The notes: generated by a model from the letters alone, not told the origin. 7,223 nucleotides of DNA from a bacterium (GCA_021794255.1 JAJYRF010000049.1:1-7223); one strand, 5' to 3'. Positions 1-6,460 are shown, counted from the first letter of the stretch. A program made the numbers and translations.

Positions 1-11
1 AATATTAATTA

Positions 12-656
12 ATGGATATTTATTTTGGTTTAGGAAGTAATTTAGGAAATAAAGAAGTTAATTTAATAAATGCAATTTCGTTAATAAATTTAATAAAATT
101 AGATTGCGGAGGAGTTTTAAAATTAGTTAGAGCTTCAAGAATATATCAAACTTCCCCCGTCGGTTTCAGCGAAGAAGAATGTAAAAGCGGTATTGTTCCT
201 GTTTTTTTAAATTGCGTAGTTCTTTATAGATTTTACAAATATAAAAACGAAAATAATAATACTAATAATATAACCGATTATGAAAATATAGGTAATGATT
301 TATTATTAAAAATTAAAAACATAGAAAAATTAATAGGCAGAAAATTTAACTTTAAAAATAACGGCAAAGACTTATTTATTAAGTACATTCCTAGAGAAAT
401 AGATATTGATATACTTTTGCTTGATAAAATTATTATATTTCTTCCACAATTAAATATACCGCATAAGGAACTTAAAAACCGCAAATTTACATTAATACCG
501 TTATTAGATATAGATGAAAATATTATTGACCCTATAACCAAAAATTTATATAAAAATATACTTTCTGATTTTTCCGCAACCGAAGAAGGTATATCTCAAT
601 CATTGAAACCTTACGGTGTTTTTAGCGATAATTATTTAATGATTAATAAAATATAA
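12..656 (+). CDS. folK: 2-amino-4-hydroxy-6-hydroxymethyldihydropteridine pyrophosphokinase (HPPK)
   Basis: Predicted cytoplasmic HPPK. It transfers pyrophosphate from ATP to 6-hydroxymethyl-7,8-dihydropterin, the step before dihydropteroate synthase in folate synthesis. The family signature is clear: an N-terminal GLGSNLGNK (residues 6-14), IYQTSPVG (44-51), FLNCVV (65-70), PREIDIDI (127-134) and IPHKELKNRKFTLIPLLDI (149-167). By comparison with the E. coli enzyme, Asp131 and Asp133 correspond to the two Mg-binding aspartates, and Arg128 and His151 to conserved active-site residues. At 214 aa it exceeds the usual 160-170 aa. The excess comes from a short insertion around residues 53-62, an Asn-rich low-complexity insertion around 78-96, and a C-terminal tail. 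The start is fixed by an in-frame TAA at 6-8 just upstream of ATG 12. Too little upstream sequence is present to see a ribosome site or a partner gene. The catalytic core is intact, so I expect a working enzyme. Confidence 0.93.
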   Translation: MDIYFGLGSNLGNKEVNLINAISLINLIKLDCGGVLKLVRASRIYQTSPVGFSEEECKSGIVPVFLNCVVLYRFYKYKNENNNTNNITDYENIGNDLLLKIKNIEKLIGRKFNFKNNGKDLFIKYIPREIDIDILLLDKIIIFLPQLNIPHKELKNRKFTLIPLLDIDENIIDPITKNLYKNILSDFSATEEGISQSLKPYGVFSDNYLMINKI

Positions 657-710
657 ATAAATAAATTATAGACAATTGTCAAGAAATTATTAAAATTATT
701 TATTATTTTA

Positions 711-770
711 ATTCGGCTGCGCGCCTCCTGTTAAGGAGTTATGTTAAACTTCTCCGCAATAGAGCTAAGT
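711..770. other. GC-richer structured patch of unknown origin
   Basis: This stretch is distinctly richer in G+C than the flanking DNA and carries small inverted repeats. GGC/GCC arms lie at 715-717 and 723-725. A perfect 5-bp stem CTCCT/AGGAG (725-729 with 734-738) closes a 4-base loop. The GGAG at 735-738 could instead pair with CTCC at 752-755, so two foldings compete. It may be the remnant end of a mobile element. I do not recognise a named family, and no ORF runs through it. Confidence 0.3.
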
Positions 771-810
771 ATTATATTTATTCAATAAAAAAAGCAATAA
801 ACCCGATAAA

Positions 811-1046
811 CCCAAAATTGCCGATAGAGATTTATAGTTCTAGATAACCGCTTCGCCATAAACGGCATGCGTTTATATGGCTTATAGCCTTGCTTTGAAA
901 AATTTTAAAAGTTTACCCATTGGGTGTTATTATTCCTACGAAAGCAGGTACGGTTTATAGCCGTCGGTATTAGGACGGCTCATCCAGCGCGTTATTAATG
1001 ATGTATTATATTATATTAACGATCTCTCTCTATCGGCAATTTTGGG
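811..1046. mobile_element. MITE-like non-autonomous element with perfect 20-bp terminal inverted repeats
   Basis: The outer ends are an exact 20-bp inverted repeat: CCCAAAATTGCCGATAGAGA at 811-830 and its reverse complement at 1027-1046. The pentamer ATAAA lies directly outside each end (806-810 and 1047-1051), which would fit a 5-bp target-site duplication. A second ATAAACCC copy at 797-804 weakens that argument. The 236-bp interior has no ORF. It contains a bulged hairpin (855-881, GCCAT..AAACG pairing with CGTTT..ATGGC) and the 56-bp dispersed repeat at 932-987. Terminal repeats, short length and lack of coding capacity match a MITE. The parent transposase family cannot be named from this sequence. 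Confidence 0.6.
932..987 (+). repeat. 56-bp dispersed repeat, copy A
   Basis: It matches the reverse complement of 1692-1747 at 53 of 56 positions. It begins ATTCCTACGAAAGCAGG, resembling the common intergenic repeat family with core TTCCCGCGAAAGCGGGAA, and ends CATCCAG. In between is a hairpin with a perfect 7-bp stem, AGCCGTC (959-965) with GACGGCT (974-980). Two of the three differences between the copies lie outside that stem. This copy lies inside the MITE-like element. Confidence 0.8.
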
Positions 1047-1087
1047 ATAAACTAATATAGTTAATATGCTTAATCGATTTAAGAACG

Positions 1088-1495
1088 CTAACGGGCGACA
1101 AGCTTCTCTTCACAAACTACTTTATGAGGAAGTTTCTGGTCATATATTGAAATAAGACCTCTTTTTACTTCCATCATTTGAGGTTCTAAAGATCCAAACC
1201 TTTCAATTAAAAATTGAGCCGCTATTTGTGGTTTTATTATATCCCCGCACGTAAAAATATCAACTGCAGCATAATCATACTCAGGCCATGTATGAATAGA
1301 CAGATGCGATTCTGCAATTATAACCATTCCGCTAATTCCAAACGGATTGAATTCATGAAATTTATGCTCCACTATTGTGGCTTTTGCATTTGACGCGGCA
1401 TCAAGCATAGCTGTTTCTACAAATTCTAAATCCGCCAGAATATCCGGTTTGCATTTTTTTAATTCTAAAAGCAAGTGTACTCCAAGAGAATTCAT
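1088..1495 (-). CDS. speD: S-adenosylmethionine decarboxylase proenzyme
   Basis: Pyruvoyl-dependent cytoplasmic decarboxylase that makes decarboxylated S-adenosylmethionine, the aminopropyl donor for spermidine-type polyamines. The 135-aa product is the short bacterial/archaeal class of the Thermotoga maritima type. Its key residues fall at the same numbers as in that enzyme: Glu62-Ser63 is the self-cleavage site that turns Ser63 into the pyruvoyl group, His68 is in SIHTWPE, and Cys83 is in FTCGD. The conserved N-terminal GVHLLLEL and the FHEFNPFGISGMV segment before the cleavage site are also present. The start is supported by a GGAGG ribosome site (1505-1509 on the top strand) 9 bases upstream of ATG. 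No spermidine synthase gene (speE) is adjacent, so the partner enzyme must be elsewhere. The gene is visibly less AT-rich than the large genes to its right, and repeats carrying inverted 56-bp copies flank it on both sides. Confidence 0.96.
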   Translation of the reverse strand: MNSLGVHLLLELKKCKPDILADLEFVETAMLDAASNAKATIVEHKFHEFNPFGISGMVIIAESHLSIHTWPEYDYAAVDIFTCGDIIKPQIAAQFLIERFGSLEPQMMEVKRGLISIYDQKLPHKVVCEEKLVAR

Positions 1496-1522
1496 AATTC
1501 TTAACCTCCATATACGTAATAT

Positions 1523-1550
1523 ATTATAAAAAAAATAAATTAAAGCACAA
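1523..1550 (-). promoter_or_regulatory. Candidate speD promoter
   Basis: On the minus strand a perfect -10 TATAAT (1523-1528) lies 16 bases downstream of TTGTGC (1545-1550), a 3-of-6 match to the -35 consensus. The start of transcription would be about 20 bases before the speD initiation codon. An alternative pair lies a little upstream: TATAAT at 1557-1562 with TTGCAT at 1579-1584, also 16 bases apart. In DNA this AT-rich, -10-like boxes arise by chance. Confidence 0.35.
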
Positions 1551-1691
1551 TTTTTTATTATATTGTATATAGATAAAAATGCAAGAAAAATTTATAAAAA
1601 TTATTTTTTTTATAAATTTATTATGAATATTAAAATATTTTCCTTAATTCTGCATTAGAAACTATCCAAACTTTATAATGTGAAACAAACA

Positions 1692-1747
1692 CTGGATGGG
1701 CCGTCCAAATACTGACGGCTATAAACCGTACCTGCTTTCGTAGGAAT
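1692..1747 (-). repeat. 56-bp dispersed repeat, copy B (inverted)
   Basis: Reverse-orientation partner of 932-987, identical at 53 of 56 positions. Similarity fades quickly outside this core, so the copies share a defined unit and not a long duplication. The internal AGCCGTC hairpin keeps six of its seven pairs here. With copy A it brackets speD in inverted orientation, the two cores about 0.7 kb apart. Confidence 0.8.
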
Positions 1748-1790
1748 GACATCCGTTTGGTGAAAACTTAAATACCTGCAAAGTCACAAA

Positions 1791-1816
1791 GTCATCCCCG
1801 CGAAAGTGGAAATCCA
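1791..1816. repeat. REP-like 'GTCATCCCCGCGAAAG' intergenic repeat
   Basis: The sequence GTCATCCCCGCGAAAGTGG followed by AAATCCA closely matches the widespread bacterial intergenic repeat with consensus GTCATTCCCGCGAAAGCGGG then AATCCA. The usual stem (CCCGC..GCGGG around GAAA) is partly decayed here because the right arm reads GTGGA. Family recognition is from memory of that consensus. Its function is unknown. Confidence 0.55.
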
Positions 1817-1928
1817 ATGTTAAAATGTTAAAAATTTCTATTGCAGGATTAAGATATTTAAAATTGCTTACCCTTTTCTTTATTAAAGTATTAAAGTATT
1901 GTTAATTTTTAATATTTAATTTAGGCAT

Positions 1929-4178
1929 TTAGTTCAAGAAAACAAGACTGCTTGCCACGCCGTTAAGTTTTCCGTCAAATTTTAATAATTTAACAGGTTT
2001 GTATGAATTAGAGTAAGGATTTATTTCATATAATGTTTTATAAAAAATTCCGCGTTTTAAAATATTGTTAATAAAAAATAAATCTCCATTGCTGTTTTCA
2101 GATAAATTTCCGACATAGCCTTTAATACTTGCAATATTTTTTATAGATGTATTTACATATTTGTGTTTTAAGTAGTTTTGTTTAATTTTAATTATATCGT
2201 TATATACGTTTCCGTTATGATAAGAATATTTAAGTATTAATAAATTATTTTTATTTTCAGGTATTATAGGCATTGTTGCCGCAAATTTGCCAGTGATTAT
2301 ATATAATTGTTTAATATCGTGATTGCTGAAATTTTTATTTAAATATCTGCCTTTAATTTTTTCTATATAATTTATAACTTTACTATTTTTAAATTTTAAT
2401 CCGCTGAGCCATAAATTCCCGTTTTTATCAAAAATTAAATAAGAAACGTAATTTTTGAGCAATATTTTTCTTTGTATTGAAAATGGCGTTGACGATGACG
2501 GGTTCATTGTAATTTTACATAAATAATTATTAAATCTGTTTTTAGAATATGAATATAAATATAAAATTACCCATAATGAATCATTTTTTTTATTAATCGC
2601 AATGTTGCTTAATATTCCGCTATTCCTTTGTTTAACGGTAAAGCGCCTTTTAATATTTGTTTTGCTAAAATTTGCGGATAATTTTGATAACGAATAAATA
2701 CTTCTTATATATGTTCCTTTCAAATTTTGAACATCGGTAAAAAATAAATTATTTTTGCCGGATATTTTAGAAATTAATCCTATTTTTCCGCCATAATTAA
2801 TACCGCTTGTTAATAAAATTTTTTTATGAAATTTATAATAAACATTATCTTTGCTTGCTATAAACTTAAAGTAAACTAAAGATGTAACAGGGATGCCTTT
2901 AAATGTCATACCGTAGTCAACATATATAAATTTTAATTTTAACGGTATATTTAAATTATTACTGATTACTTTATTGCTAACTACTTTTAAAGCAAATATT
3001 TTTTTTTTGATTTTCTTTCTTTTAATTTTATTGATTAAATAATATTTTAAAAAATTTGCATTTGGTATAAAATTTTTAATTTTAGGGTGTAAATAATTTT
3101 TTTGTTTAAAAGTCGGTTCTTTATTAGTGTTTTTAATCACATCAACCAGTGTTCCAAAATTTATTTTTCTCCAAACAATCCATGCATTTCTTAAAGGAAG
3201 CTCCAAACAGCCTAAACTTCTATTAATGCCATACATTCCACGAGGAAACCCATGTATTGCTTCTCCTGAATAGTTAAAATAGTTTATAAAAGGAATATTT
3301 TTGTCGTCATATGATTTATTCCATGGTGTTTTACCAGCCATCGTCGCTTCAAAATAACGTGTATAAACAGGAAATATTCCATTATATGTAGCAGCATCAA
3401 AAATCCCTGTATTAGTAAATGAAACTAATATGTTTTTCCCGTTTTTCCATAAGTGTAATGTTTTTGGAAAGCTTTTGTCAGCCCATACATAAGTTATGCC
3501 GTATTTATTTTTATTATTAATTTTTAAGTCTTTAAAAGCGGTTTTCCAAACATTTTCGTTAATTCTTCCCGTGATTCTAAGTCCGTTTTGGTACTGAAAA
3601 TTCATAGCCGCACCTTCTAATATAGATGAAAAATAATCCGGCTTCCAATTTTTTATAAAATTTTCGGGTAAATTTTTCCATTTCCATCTCCATCTGCAGT
3701 ATTTATTACGCTCATATTTAATGTAAATATAATTTTTATTGCTGGCGTCGTTGTCAAAAGGAACGCATTCTATCGGCAGATAGCCTAATTTTAACATTAT
3801 TACGCTGAACAAATTATTTCCTTTTCTGTATATGCCGTGATAAAGATAAGGATATGCAAAATCAGACGGTATTATAATTTTTAATTCTCTTTTATTTTTT
3901 TTTACAGATTTTATATGATTAATTACTTGTTTAATTTTTTTTACATCGGCAGGTTTATATTTAACATTATTATTTACATTTGCCAATAAAGAATCTGTAT
4001 GTTTTTTATTAAATATTGAAAGAGTAAAATTTTTTAAAGGAACGAATATAGTTTTCTTAAAGGTATATCCAAGCGGTTTATTTACCATAAACGCAATAGA
4101 AGAACCTGTTAAAAAGAATATTATAAGAAAAAAGATAATTAAAAATAATTTTTTTTTAATATTTTTTTGCTTGTACAT
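1929..4178 (-). CDS. Membrane-anchored L,D-transpeptidase (YkuD domain) with C-terminal propeller-like region
   Basis: Predicted periplasmic cell-wall enzyme. L,D-transpeptidases use a catalytic Cys to make 3-3 peptidoglycan cross-links or attach proteins to the wall. The 749-aa product starts with a Lys-rich stretch and one hydrophobic segment (about 10-31), an uncleaved anchor or signal peptide. A peptidoglycan-binding-like region follows (about 110-215), with LGYLPI, a Trp-rich patch around 163-178 and EGAAMNFQYQNGL ending in NVW. The YkuD domain spans about 225-347. Its active-site region has AIHGFPRGMYG (307-317) then SLGC (321-324), with His309 and Cys324 as likely catalytic residues. 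The more usual motif is SHGC. From about 460 on, five weakly repeated blocks about 50 residues apart (for example FDKNGNLWLSG at 583-593) look like beta-propeller blades. The start is the only one that keeps the anchor, but no clear ribosome site is seen. The gene lies 116 bp downstream of the chemotaxis receptor on the same strand. Confidence 0.82.
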   Translation of the reverse strand: MYKQKNIKKKLFLIIFFLIIFFLTGSSIAFMVNKPLGYTFKKTIFVPLKNFTLSIFNKKHTDSLLANVNNNVKYKPADVKKIKQVINHIKSVKKNKRELKIIIPSDFAYPYLYHGIYRKGNNLFSVIMLKLGYLPIECVPFDNDASNKNYIYIKYERNKYCRWRWKWKNLPENFIKNWKPDYFSSILEGAAMNFQYQNGLRITGRINENVWKTAFKDLKINNKNKYGITYVWADKSFPKTLHLWKNGKNILVSFTNTGIFDAATYNGIFPVYTRYFEATMAGKTPWNKSYDDKNIPFINYFNYSGEAIHGFPRGMYGINRSLGCLELPLRNAWIVWRKINFGTLVDVIKNTNKEPTFKQKNYLHPKIKNFIPNANFLKYYLINKIKRKKIKKKIFALKVVSNKVISNNLNIPLKLKFIYVDYGMTFKGIPVTSLVYFKFIASKDNVYYKFHKKILLTSGINYGGKIGLISKISGKNNLFFTDVQNLKGTYIRSIYSLSKLSANFSKTNIKRRFTVKQRNSGILSNIAINKKNDSLWVILYLYSYSKNRFNNYLCKITMNPSSSTPFSIQRKILLKNYVSYLIFDKNGNLWLSGLKFKNSKVINYIEKIKGRYLNKNFSNHDIKQLYIITGKFAATMPIIPENKNNLLILKYSYHNGNVYNDIIKIKQNYLKHKYVNTSIKNIASIKGYVGNLSENSNGDLFFINNILKRGIFYKTLYEINPYSNSYKPVKLLKFDGKLNGVASSLVFLN

Positions 4179-4270
4179 TAAAAAAATAAGCAGCTTTTTA
4201 ATTTTATTAAATTTATATTAAAGCTTACAATTTATATTTTATAAAGGTATAATTTTTTTTACATTATATA

Positions 4271-4293
4271 TTATTTATATTTTATATAAATAA
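4271..4293. repeat. Perfect A/T stem-loop just after the chemotaxis receptor stop
   Basis: TTATTTATAT (4271-4280) and ATATAAATAA (4284-4293) form a perfect 10-bp stem with a 3-base loop, beginning one base past the receptor stop codon. No T-tract follows on the minus strand, so it is a poor intrinsic terminator. It may protect the 3' end of the mRNA. The rest of the 116-bp gap shows no convincing promoter for the transpeptidase gene, so read-through is possible. Confidence 0.4.
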
Positions 4294-4294
4294 G

Positions 4295-5983
4295 TTATTT
4301 TATTTTAAATATATTTATCGTTTTAGATAATTCCGATGCTAATTTTGAAAGCTCGTTCGCTCCTATTTTAACCTGCTTTGCGCTGGATGTCGCAGATTCT
4401 TGGGATTGCAAAATATTTTCGGACGATGCAGATATCTCTTCCGTTGCGGTAGATTGTTCTTCTGCAGCAGTTGCAATTAATGTTATCATATCTTTTAGTT
4501 TAATAGAAAGGTCTTTAATTTGATTAATTTGATATCCTGCACTTTTAGCAACGCTTACGCCGTTTTTTACTTCCTCTTTTCCATAGCGCATTGATTCAAC
4601 GGCTTTCAAAGTATCTTCCTGGATAGAAGAAATCATATCCGTTATTTCTTTTGTAGCTTTTGTTGTTCTTTCGGCAAGTTTTCGCACTTCATCGGCAACA
4701 ACCGCAAACCCTTTGCCTTGTTCTCCTGCGCGGGCAGCTTCTATAGCGGCATTTAAAGCCAACAGATTAGTCTGGTCTGCAATTTCATCAATAACTGCAA
4801 TAATTTCCCCGATTTTTTGAGAAGATTCCCCTAGCTTATTTATAACATCGGCAGCTTTATCTACGGATTTTTCAATTGATGTGATTTCTTTAATAACATT
4901 TTGAACTGAAGCATGACCTTCTTCGGTAGCTTTCTGCGTATAATCAGCTTCTTGCGCTCCGTTGCTTGAATTTTTGGCAATCTCAACTATTGCAAGAGTC
5001 AATTGTTTTATTGATTCAACTATTGATGAACTGTTTTGTTTCATGTTGTTTATTGAATTTTCAAGTTCTAAAGAAGAAGCATCTAATTCAGTGCTGGAGC
5101 TAGATATATATTCTACGGCCTGAGTAATAGAACCTACATTTTTAGTTAGTGAATCTATCAGCATATTAACGTGGTTTACAAGCAAACCTATTTCGTTTTT
5201 ATGATTTACGCTGATTTTTATTTTAGTTCTTAAATCGCCTTTTGCAACTTCGCCTATTTTATTTATCGTAAGTCCAAGTTTATCTAATAGTGTTTTTTTG
5301 AAATAGTAGCTTATTAAAAGAAGCGCTGCCAGAAAGAAAAACGGCAGCACCATAAAAAAATCTAAAAACATGGATATTCTTTTAGTAGAAGATGAAACGA
5401 TATATGCGCGAACATAATTGAGATTTTTAAGTAATTCAGGCAGATATTTTTTAAAATGATTAACGCTGATAGTCGGACCTACTTTGGTAGGATTTTTTAA
5501 AATTTTAATTAAACGCGGTCTGTAAGTAGCCATAAATTTTTTAAATTTAAGCATTTTAATATTTAATTCTTTATTGGCGGGTTTATGTAAATACTGTTTT
5601 TTTACGCCAAACACGGTAGAGAATTTTTCTCGTTTAAATCCGCTCATAAACCCATCTATAACTATTATATTATTAACCCTTGCTATTTTAATTTTTTTTA
5701 TTAATTGCGCTATATTTTTATCAATAGACGATGTATTAAAAGTCCTTTTTTCTAATTTTGCTATTTTAATGTTAGCTTTTCTAAGTTTTGAAAGATAAAT
5801 TATACTTATTACATCTTTCTGAACATTGGTAAAAGAGGTAATTGAAGAACTGATTACGGATTCTAAATACGATGAGTTTTTAAATGTATTTATATAATTA
5901 ATTACAATAAAACTTCCTATTAAAATAACGGCAAACATCAATATAGCCGCAAAATACAATCTGGATTTAAATGTAACAAGCAT
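4295..5983 (-). CDS. Methyl-accepting chemotaxis protein
   Basis: Inner-membrane chemoreceptor that would signal to CheA/CheW to bias flagellar or twitching motility. The 562-aa protein has the standard order. TM1 is at about 9-31, a periplasmic sensor of about 170 residues follows, and TM2 is at about 205-228. A HAMP linker spans about 229-281 (GEVAKGDL at 244-251, NEIGLL at 263-268). The coiled-coil signalling domain then runs to the C terminus. The invariant hairpin tip is present: [20 protein letters not shown] at 403-422, followed by [20 protein letters not shown]-terminal methylation-helix motif [13 protein letters not shown] lies at 506-518. There is no NWETF-type CheR tether at the C terminus. 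The sensor is Lys/Ile-rich and I cannot name its ligand. The start is supported by an AAGGAA ribosome site (5992-5997 on the top strand) 8 bases upstream. No che or flagellar genes are adjacent. Confidence 0.95.
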   Translation of the reverse strand: MLVTFKSRLYFAAILMFAVILIGSFIVINYINTFKNSSYLESVISSSITSFTNVQKDVISIIYLSKLRKANIKIAKLEKRTFNTSSIDKNIAQLIKKIKIARVNNIIVIDGFMSGFKREKFSTVFGVKKQYLHKPANKELNIKMLKFKKFMATYRPRLIKILKNPTKVGPTISVNHFKKYLPELLKNLNYVRAYIVSSSTKRISMFLDFFMVLPFFFLAALLLISYYFKKTLLDKLGLTINKIGEVAKGDLRTKIKISVNHKNEIGLLVNHVNMLIDSLTKNVGSITQAVEYISSSSTELDASSLELENSINNMKQNSSSIVESIKQLTLAIVEIAKNSSNGAQEADYTQKATEEGHASVQNVIKEITSIEKSVDKAADVINKLGESSQKIGEIIAVIDEIADQTNLLALNAAIEAARAGEQGKGFAVVADEVRKLAERTTKATKEITDMISSIQEDTLKAVESMRYGKEEVKNGVSVAKSAGYQINQIKDLSIKLKDMITLIATAAEEQSTATEEISASSENILQSQESATSSAKQVKIGANELSKLASELSKTINIFKIK

Positions 5984-6015
5984 GATAATTATTCCTTTTT
6001 ATTTTTATGACTTTG

Positions 6016-6035
6016 ATTAAATTAAATTAAATTAA
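6016..6035. repeat. (ATTAA)x4 pentanucleotide tandem repeat
   Basis: Four perfect tandem copies of ATTAA end the upstream 63-aa ORF (its stop is at 6027-6029) and lie about 35-50 bp upstream of the chemotaxis receptor start codon. Such tracts can change length by slippage. With only four copies in A/T-rich DNA this may be incidental. Confidence 0.6.
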
Positions 6036-6218
6036 AACATCGGATATAATTATTATTATAATAATAATTATAAAAATTATAAAGTATGTAAAATAAATCT
6101 GTTTTTTTACTTTTATCTTTTTTATTTTTAAAAATATCAATGAACCTATAAATGTAATTAAAATACTTAAAAAAAATATTATACCTAATATATAGAAAAA
6201 AAAGAATATTTTATGCAT
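6027..6218 (-). CDS. Doubtful small two-TM membrane protein (63 aa)
   Basis: I do not recognise this protein. It would be two hydrophobic helices (about 4-30 and 41-60) joined by the basic loop KIKKIKVKKQ, a layout that fits a small membrane hairpin with its loop in the cytoplasm. It lies 43 bp upstream of the chemotaxis receptor on the same strand, so co-transcription would be possible. Against it: no ribosome site precedes the ATG, and the C-terminal run of isoleucines is encoded by a perfect 28-bp palindrome (6045-6072). Almost any open frame in such A/T-rich DNA would give Phe/Ile/Lys. It could easily be a chance ORF. Confidence 0.25.
   Translation of the reverse strand: MHKIFFFFYILGIIFFLSILITFIGSLIFLKIKKIKVKKQIYFTYFIIFIIIIIIIIISDVLI
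6045..6072. repeat. Perfect 28-bp A/T palindrome
   Basis: TATAATTATTATTA (6045-6058) is followed without a spacer by its exact reverse complement (6059-6072). It could extrude as a cruciform, or form a stem in the leader of the receptor transcript about 60-90 bases upstream of its start codon. It has no T-tract consistent with termination. Confidence 0.65.
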
Positions 6219-6281
6219 AACATTAAGATAGATTATTAAATTATTTTTTAAGATTATGTGTATGTATGATAGATATGTACA

Positions 6282-6317
6282 GTATGTTGATTTTTATTAA
6301 AATAAAAATCAACATAC
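6282..6317. repeat. Perfect 17-bp inverted repeat with 2-base centre
   Basis: GTATGTTGATTTTTATT (6282-6298) and AATAAAAATCAACATAC (6301-6317) pair perfectly across a central AA. The stem contains three G/C pairs, so chance explains it less easily than the pure A/T palindromes nearby. It is upstream of both flanking genes, so a terminator role makes little sense unless an unseen transcript ends here. An operator, a cruciform site or a leftover from a mobile element are alternatives. Confidence 0.75.
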
Positions 6318-6383
6318 GTAAATAATAAATAGTATATTGCTATAATTAAATATAAGTATTTTTTATTCATTTTTTTAAAGATG

Positions 6384-6409
6384 AATATATAAAAATATTT
6401 TTATATATT
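6384..6409. repeat. Perfect 26-bp A/T palindrome
   Basis: AATATATAAAAAT (6384-6396) is followed directly by its exact reverse complement (6397-6409). It is composed entirely of A and T. Confidence 0.65.
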
Positions 6410-6460
6410 ATATTAATGTTAACATAATAAAACAAAAAGTAAATAATTTTATATTATTTA

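Larger units (their letters stand above)
657..1087. other. Gene-free gap between convergent folK and speD, occupied by repeats
   Basis: No credible coding region is present. The first 50 bases are plain A/T sequence containing the palindrome GACAATTGTC (671-680). A GC-richer structured patch follows at 711-770, then a MITE-like element at 811-1046. A near-palindrome CTTAATCGATTTAAG (1069-1083) lies just after the speD stop. It may act as a weak 3' stem-loop for speD but lacks a T-tract. Confidence 0.6.
1643..1853. repeat. Repeat cluster bracketed by 19-bp imperfect inverted repeats
   Basis: CTTAATTCTGCATTAGAAA at 1643-1661 matches the reverse complement of 1835-1853 (CTTAATCCTGCAATAGAAA) at 17 of 19 positions. 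Inside lie copy B of the 56-bp repeat and a REP-like repeat. ATATTT occurs outside both ends (1635-1640 and 1854-1859), which is weak evidence of a target duplication in such AT-rich DNA. A third related copy, in + orientation, occurs at 7055-7073 after the cytochrome gene. This could be a second non-autonomous element of 211 bp or simply a pile-up of small intergenic repeats. Confidence 0.45.
1496..1928. other. Gene-free gap upstream of speD: promoter region plus repeat cluster
   Basis: No ORF worth calling is present. The part next to speD (1496-1640) is A/T-rich and holds the speD ribosome site and candidate promoters. The part from 1643 to 1853 is a repeat cluster, annotated separately. 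The last 75 bases, up to the 3' end of the transpeptidase gene, are A/T-rich with short repeats of TTAAAGTATT (1883-1902). No strong terminator for the transpeptidase transcript is visible. Confidence 0.6.

Noticed and set aside
278..541. 87-codon open frame on the minus strand inside folK
   Set aside because: It is fully antisense to a well-supported gene, has no ribosome site and no recognisable domain, and its composition mirrors the folK codons.
660..684. Minus-strand TTGACA and TATAAT near the palindrome GACAATTGTC
   Set aside because: The boxes are only six bases apart, too close for a promoter, and would drive antisense transcription of folK with no other target.
756..767. GCAATAGAGCTA resembling the reverse complement of 7210-7221
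   Set aside because: It matches at 11 of 12 bases with no similarity in the flanks. A short match like this can arise by chance in 7 kb and does not show shared ancestry.
4179..4270. A separate promoter and ribosome site for the transpeptidase gene
   Set aside because: Only generic A/T boxes are present and no Shine-Dalgarno sequence is visible near the start, so nothing can be annotated reliably.
5574..5798. 74-codon open frame on the plus strand inside the chemotaxis receptor gene
   Set aside because: It is antisense to the receptor's sensor domain, with no ribosome site and no family features.
6030..6075. Sigma-28-like motility promoter (TCCGATGT on the minus strand) before the chemotaxis receptor
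   Set aside because: The -10-like match is partial and no TAAA-type -35 box lies at the right distance upstream.
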